The notes under the pieces: model-generated | Told to the model about the DNA's origin: nothing | Databases searched by the model: none | Seen by the model: the letters and a program-made list of their open reading frames with translations, nothing else | Part shown: piece by piece, positions 62,913 to 64,000 of the stretch | Layout of the letters: every line of letters begins with the position of its first letter | Position numbering within the stretch: position 1 is the stretch's first letter | Source: Cephalopachus bancanus | Taxonomy: Eukaryota > Chordata > Mammalia > Primates > Tarsiidae | NCBI GenBank assembly: GCA_027257055.1 | Contig: JAPVLO010000182.1 | Coordinates: forward strand, 2,542,001-2,606,000 | Direction: 5' to 3' | DNA: 64,000 nucleotides | Made by a program: the position numbers and the translations under genes

Positions 62913-64000
62913 CCACTTCGACGTGGCCAGGCGGTTTGAGGAACTCAGAGATGCTGACGGAGGCCTGTACATCTTCCTATAAAACGGCGATACACAGCAC
63001 CCTACTGCCCAGGGCTGCCGAGAGGACTAAATGCACCGAATACCTACGGAACGGTGCCTCCACAGAGGACGGACAGACGCTCAGACTGATTCCATGCCAC
63101 TTTAGATGGCTTCCCAGTTCATTTTCACGTGGGCTTTTGTTACTGTTTTGCTTGCTTTGCCTGTGTAGGAGCGGGGGACGGCATGTGCTGATGTGTGTGA
63201 AGGAACCCAAGTCACCCAAGCACAACATTATTTGACGACCAGCCCATAGGATTTGCTAACGCTCTGTTTTCCATACAAGTTACTTTTCCCTACCCTTCAC
63301 TGTAAGAAATACGCATCAAAAGGTGACCAAGGCATCAAGTGGGCAATGTACTTACTGGTTCAAGATAAAAATATTTTTATGGCCGGGCTCGGTGGCTCAG
63401 CCTGTAATCCCGTGCCTTTGGGAGGCTGAGGTGAGTGGATTGCCTGAGCCCGCAGGTTCGAGACCCGCCGGGGCAGTGAGACCTCATCTCTACAATAAAT
63501 CAAAAAATCAGCTGGGCGTGGTAGCGCATGCCTGTAATTCCGGCTACTCGGAAGGCTGAGGCGGAAGGATCGCCGGAGCCCAGCAGGTCGAGGCTGCGGT
63601 GGCCGGGAGCGGCCACTGCACTCCAGTCTGGGTGACGGAGTGAGACTCCAACTCAAAAAAAAAATATATATTTTTATGGTAATTCCAACCTTGCCATAAG
63701 TGCATGAATAAATGAATAAATTAAACTTAAAAGTAAATAAGAGTTGCCTGTTATTAGAACCACAATGCACTTTCGCTTCAAGCCATTTTTTCTGTCAAAC
63801 GTGATAATGGTCACAGCCAAAATCCTAGAGTTACATGCAAATCATTTTAATAAGCCCCCACCAGAAACGTGATGGTCCCAAATGGCTTCACTTCTTGTTT
63901 TGGTCAACATTCCCATTTTTAACCAGGGGGTTTAAAAACTTTTAAAATGTATTGCTCAAAATTAACAAAGCTATATGAATGCAAAATAAATGTAAATCAT
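62881..64000 (-). other. TENT5C: TENT5C intron 1 (3' part, runs off the window)
   Basis: Non-coding sequence upstream of the coding exon, with one lineage-specific Alu at 63381-63660. No donor site, first exon or promoter is visible, so these lie beyond 64,000. The right end (63700-64000) is AT-rich and unassigned. Confidence 0.8.
63381..63660 (+). repeat. Alu SINE, lineage-specific, in TENT5C intron 1 (antisense to the gene)
   Basis: The best-preserved example of the type: GGCCGGGCTCGGTGGCTCAGCCTGTAATCCCG to GACGGAGTGAGACTCCAACTC plus A tail. Target-site copies ATATTTTTATGG (63371-63382, 63668-63679). Antisense to TENT5C, so its T-rich complement could act as a polypyrimidine tract, the usual route to Alu exonisation. 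Confidence 0.95.

Noticed and set aside
1..64000. CRISPR arrays, bacterial operons, rRNA or tRNA genes
   Set aside because: No spaced direct repeats of CRISPR type, no ribosome-binding-site-led gene clusters, and no cloverleaf tRNA seen. The repeated GGTTCGAGACC words belong to Alu internal promoters, not tRNA genes.

Overview
The window is mammalian, and specifically primate, nuclear DNA. It is packed with dimeric 7SL-derived Alu SINEs. It also holds fossil MIR, LINE-2, MaLR LTR and hAT/mariner copies shared by all placental mammals, and a single intronless coding block. At least nine Alus are an unusual GC-rich type: the left arm starts GGCTCAGCCTGTAATCCC, the right arm reads CGGAAGGCTGAGGCGGAAGGATCG, and the tail is preceded by ACTCCAACTC or CGACTC. 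This is not a human or ape type. I infer a strepsirrhine primate, probably a lemur; no species is claimed.

Layout. The only intact gene is TENT5C (FAM46C), on the minus strand at the right-hand end. Its whole coding sequence (391 codons) lies in one exon at 61,679-62,854. The 3' splice site that opens the exon is at 62,880/62,881, part of the first intron fills 62,881-64,000, and a SINE-free 3' UTR of about 4.3 kb runs down to poly(A) signals near 57,350. The promoter and first exon lie beyond the right edge. Everything from 1 to about 57,330 is downstream intergenic DNA in which I find no functional protein-coding gene.

The intergenic part is a layered record of retrotransposition. The clearest items are: a decayed VDAC2 processed pseudogene (43.5-45.2 kb) inserted into an old LINE-1 5' region; a 0.54 kb retrocopy of an unrecognised transcript at 27.9-28.5 kb that took its poly(A) signal from an antisense LINE-1 piece; a second, minus-strand retrocopy candidate at 42.7-43.1 kb; a lineage-specific LINE-1 copy at 11.9-13.3 kb and a short one at 48.0-48.3 kb; a mariner remnant with recognisable transposase residues at 24.0-24.4 kb; and three Alus in a row that share one target-site sequence at 0.1-1.1 kb.

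Functionally the window is about TENT5C, a cytoplasmic non-canonical poly(A) polymerase that stabilises mRNAs of secreted proteins, notably immunoglobulin mRNAs in plasma cells. Its catalytic residues are intact. Its 3' UTR carries an (AC)n tract followed about 0.4 kb later by a (GU)n tract in the transcript, which could pair into a long hairpin. Family names and human comparisons come from memory of consensus sequences, not from searches, and repeat boundaries are generally accurate to about 10-20 bases.
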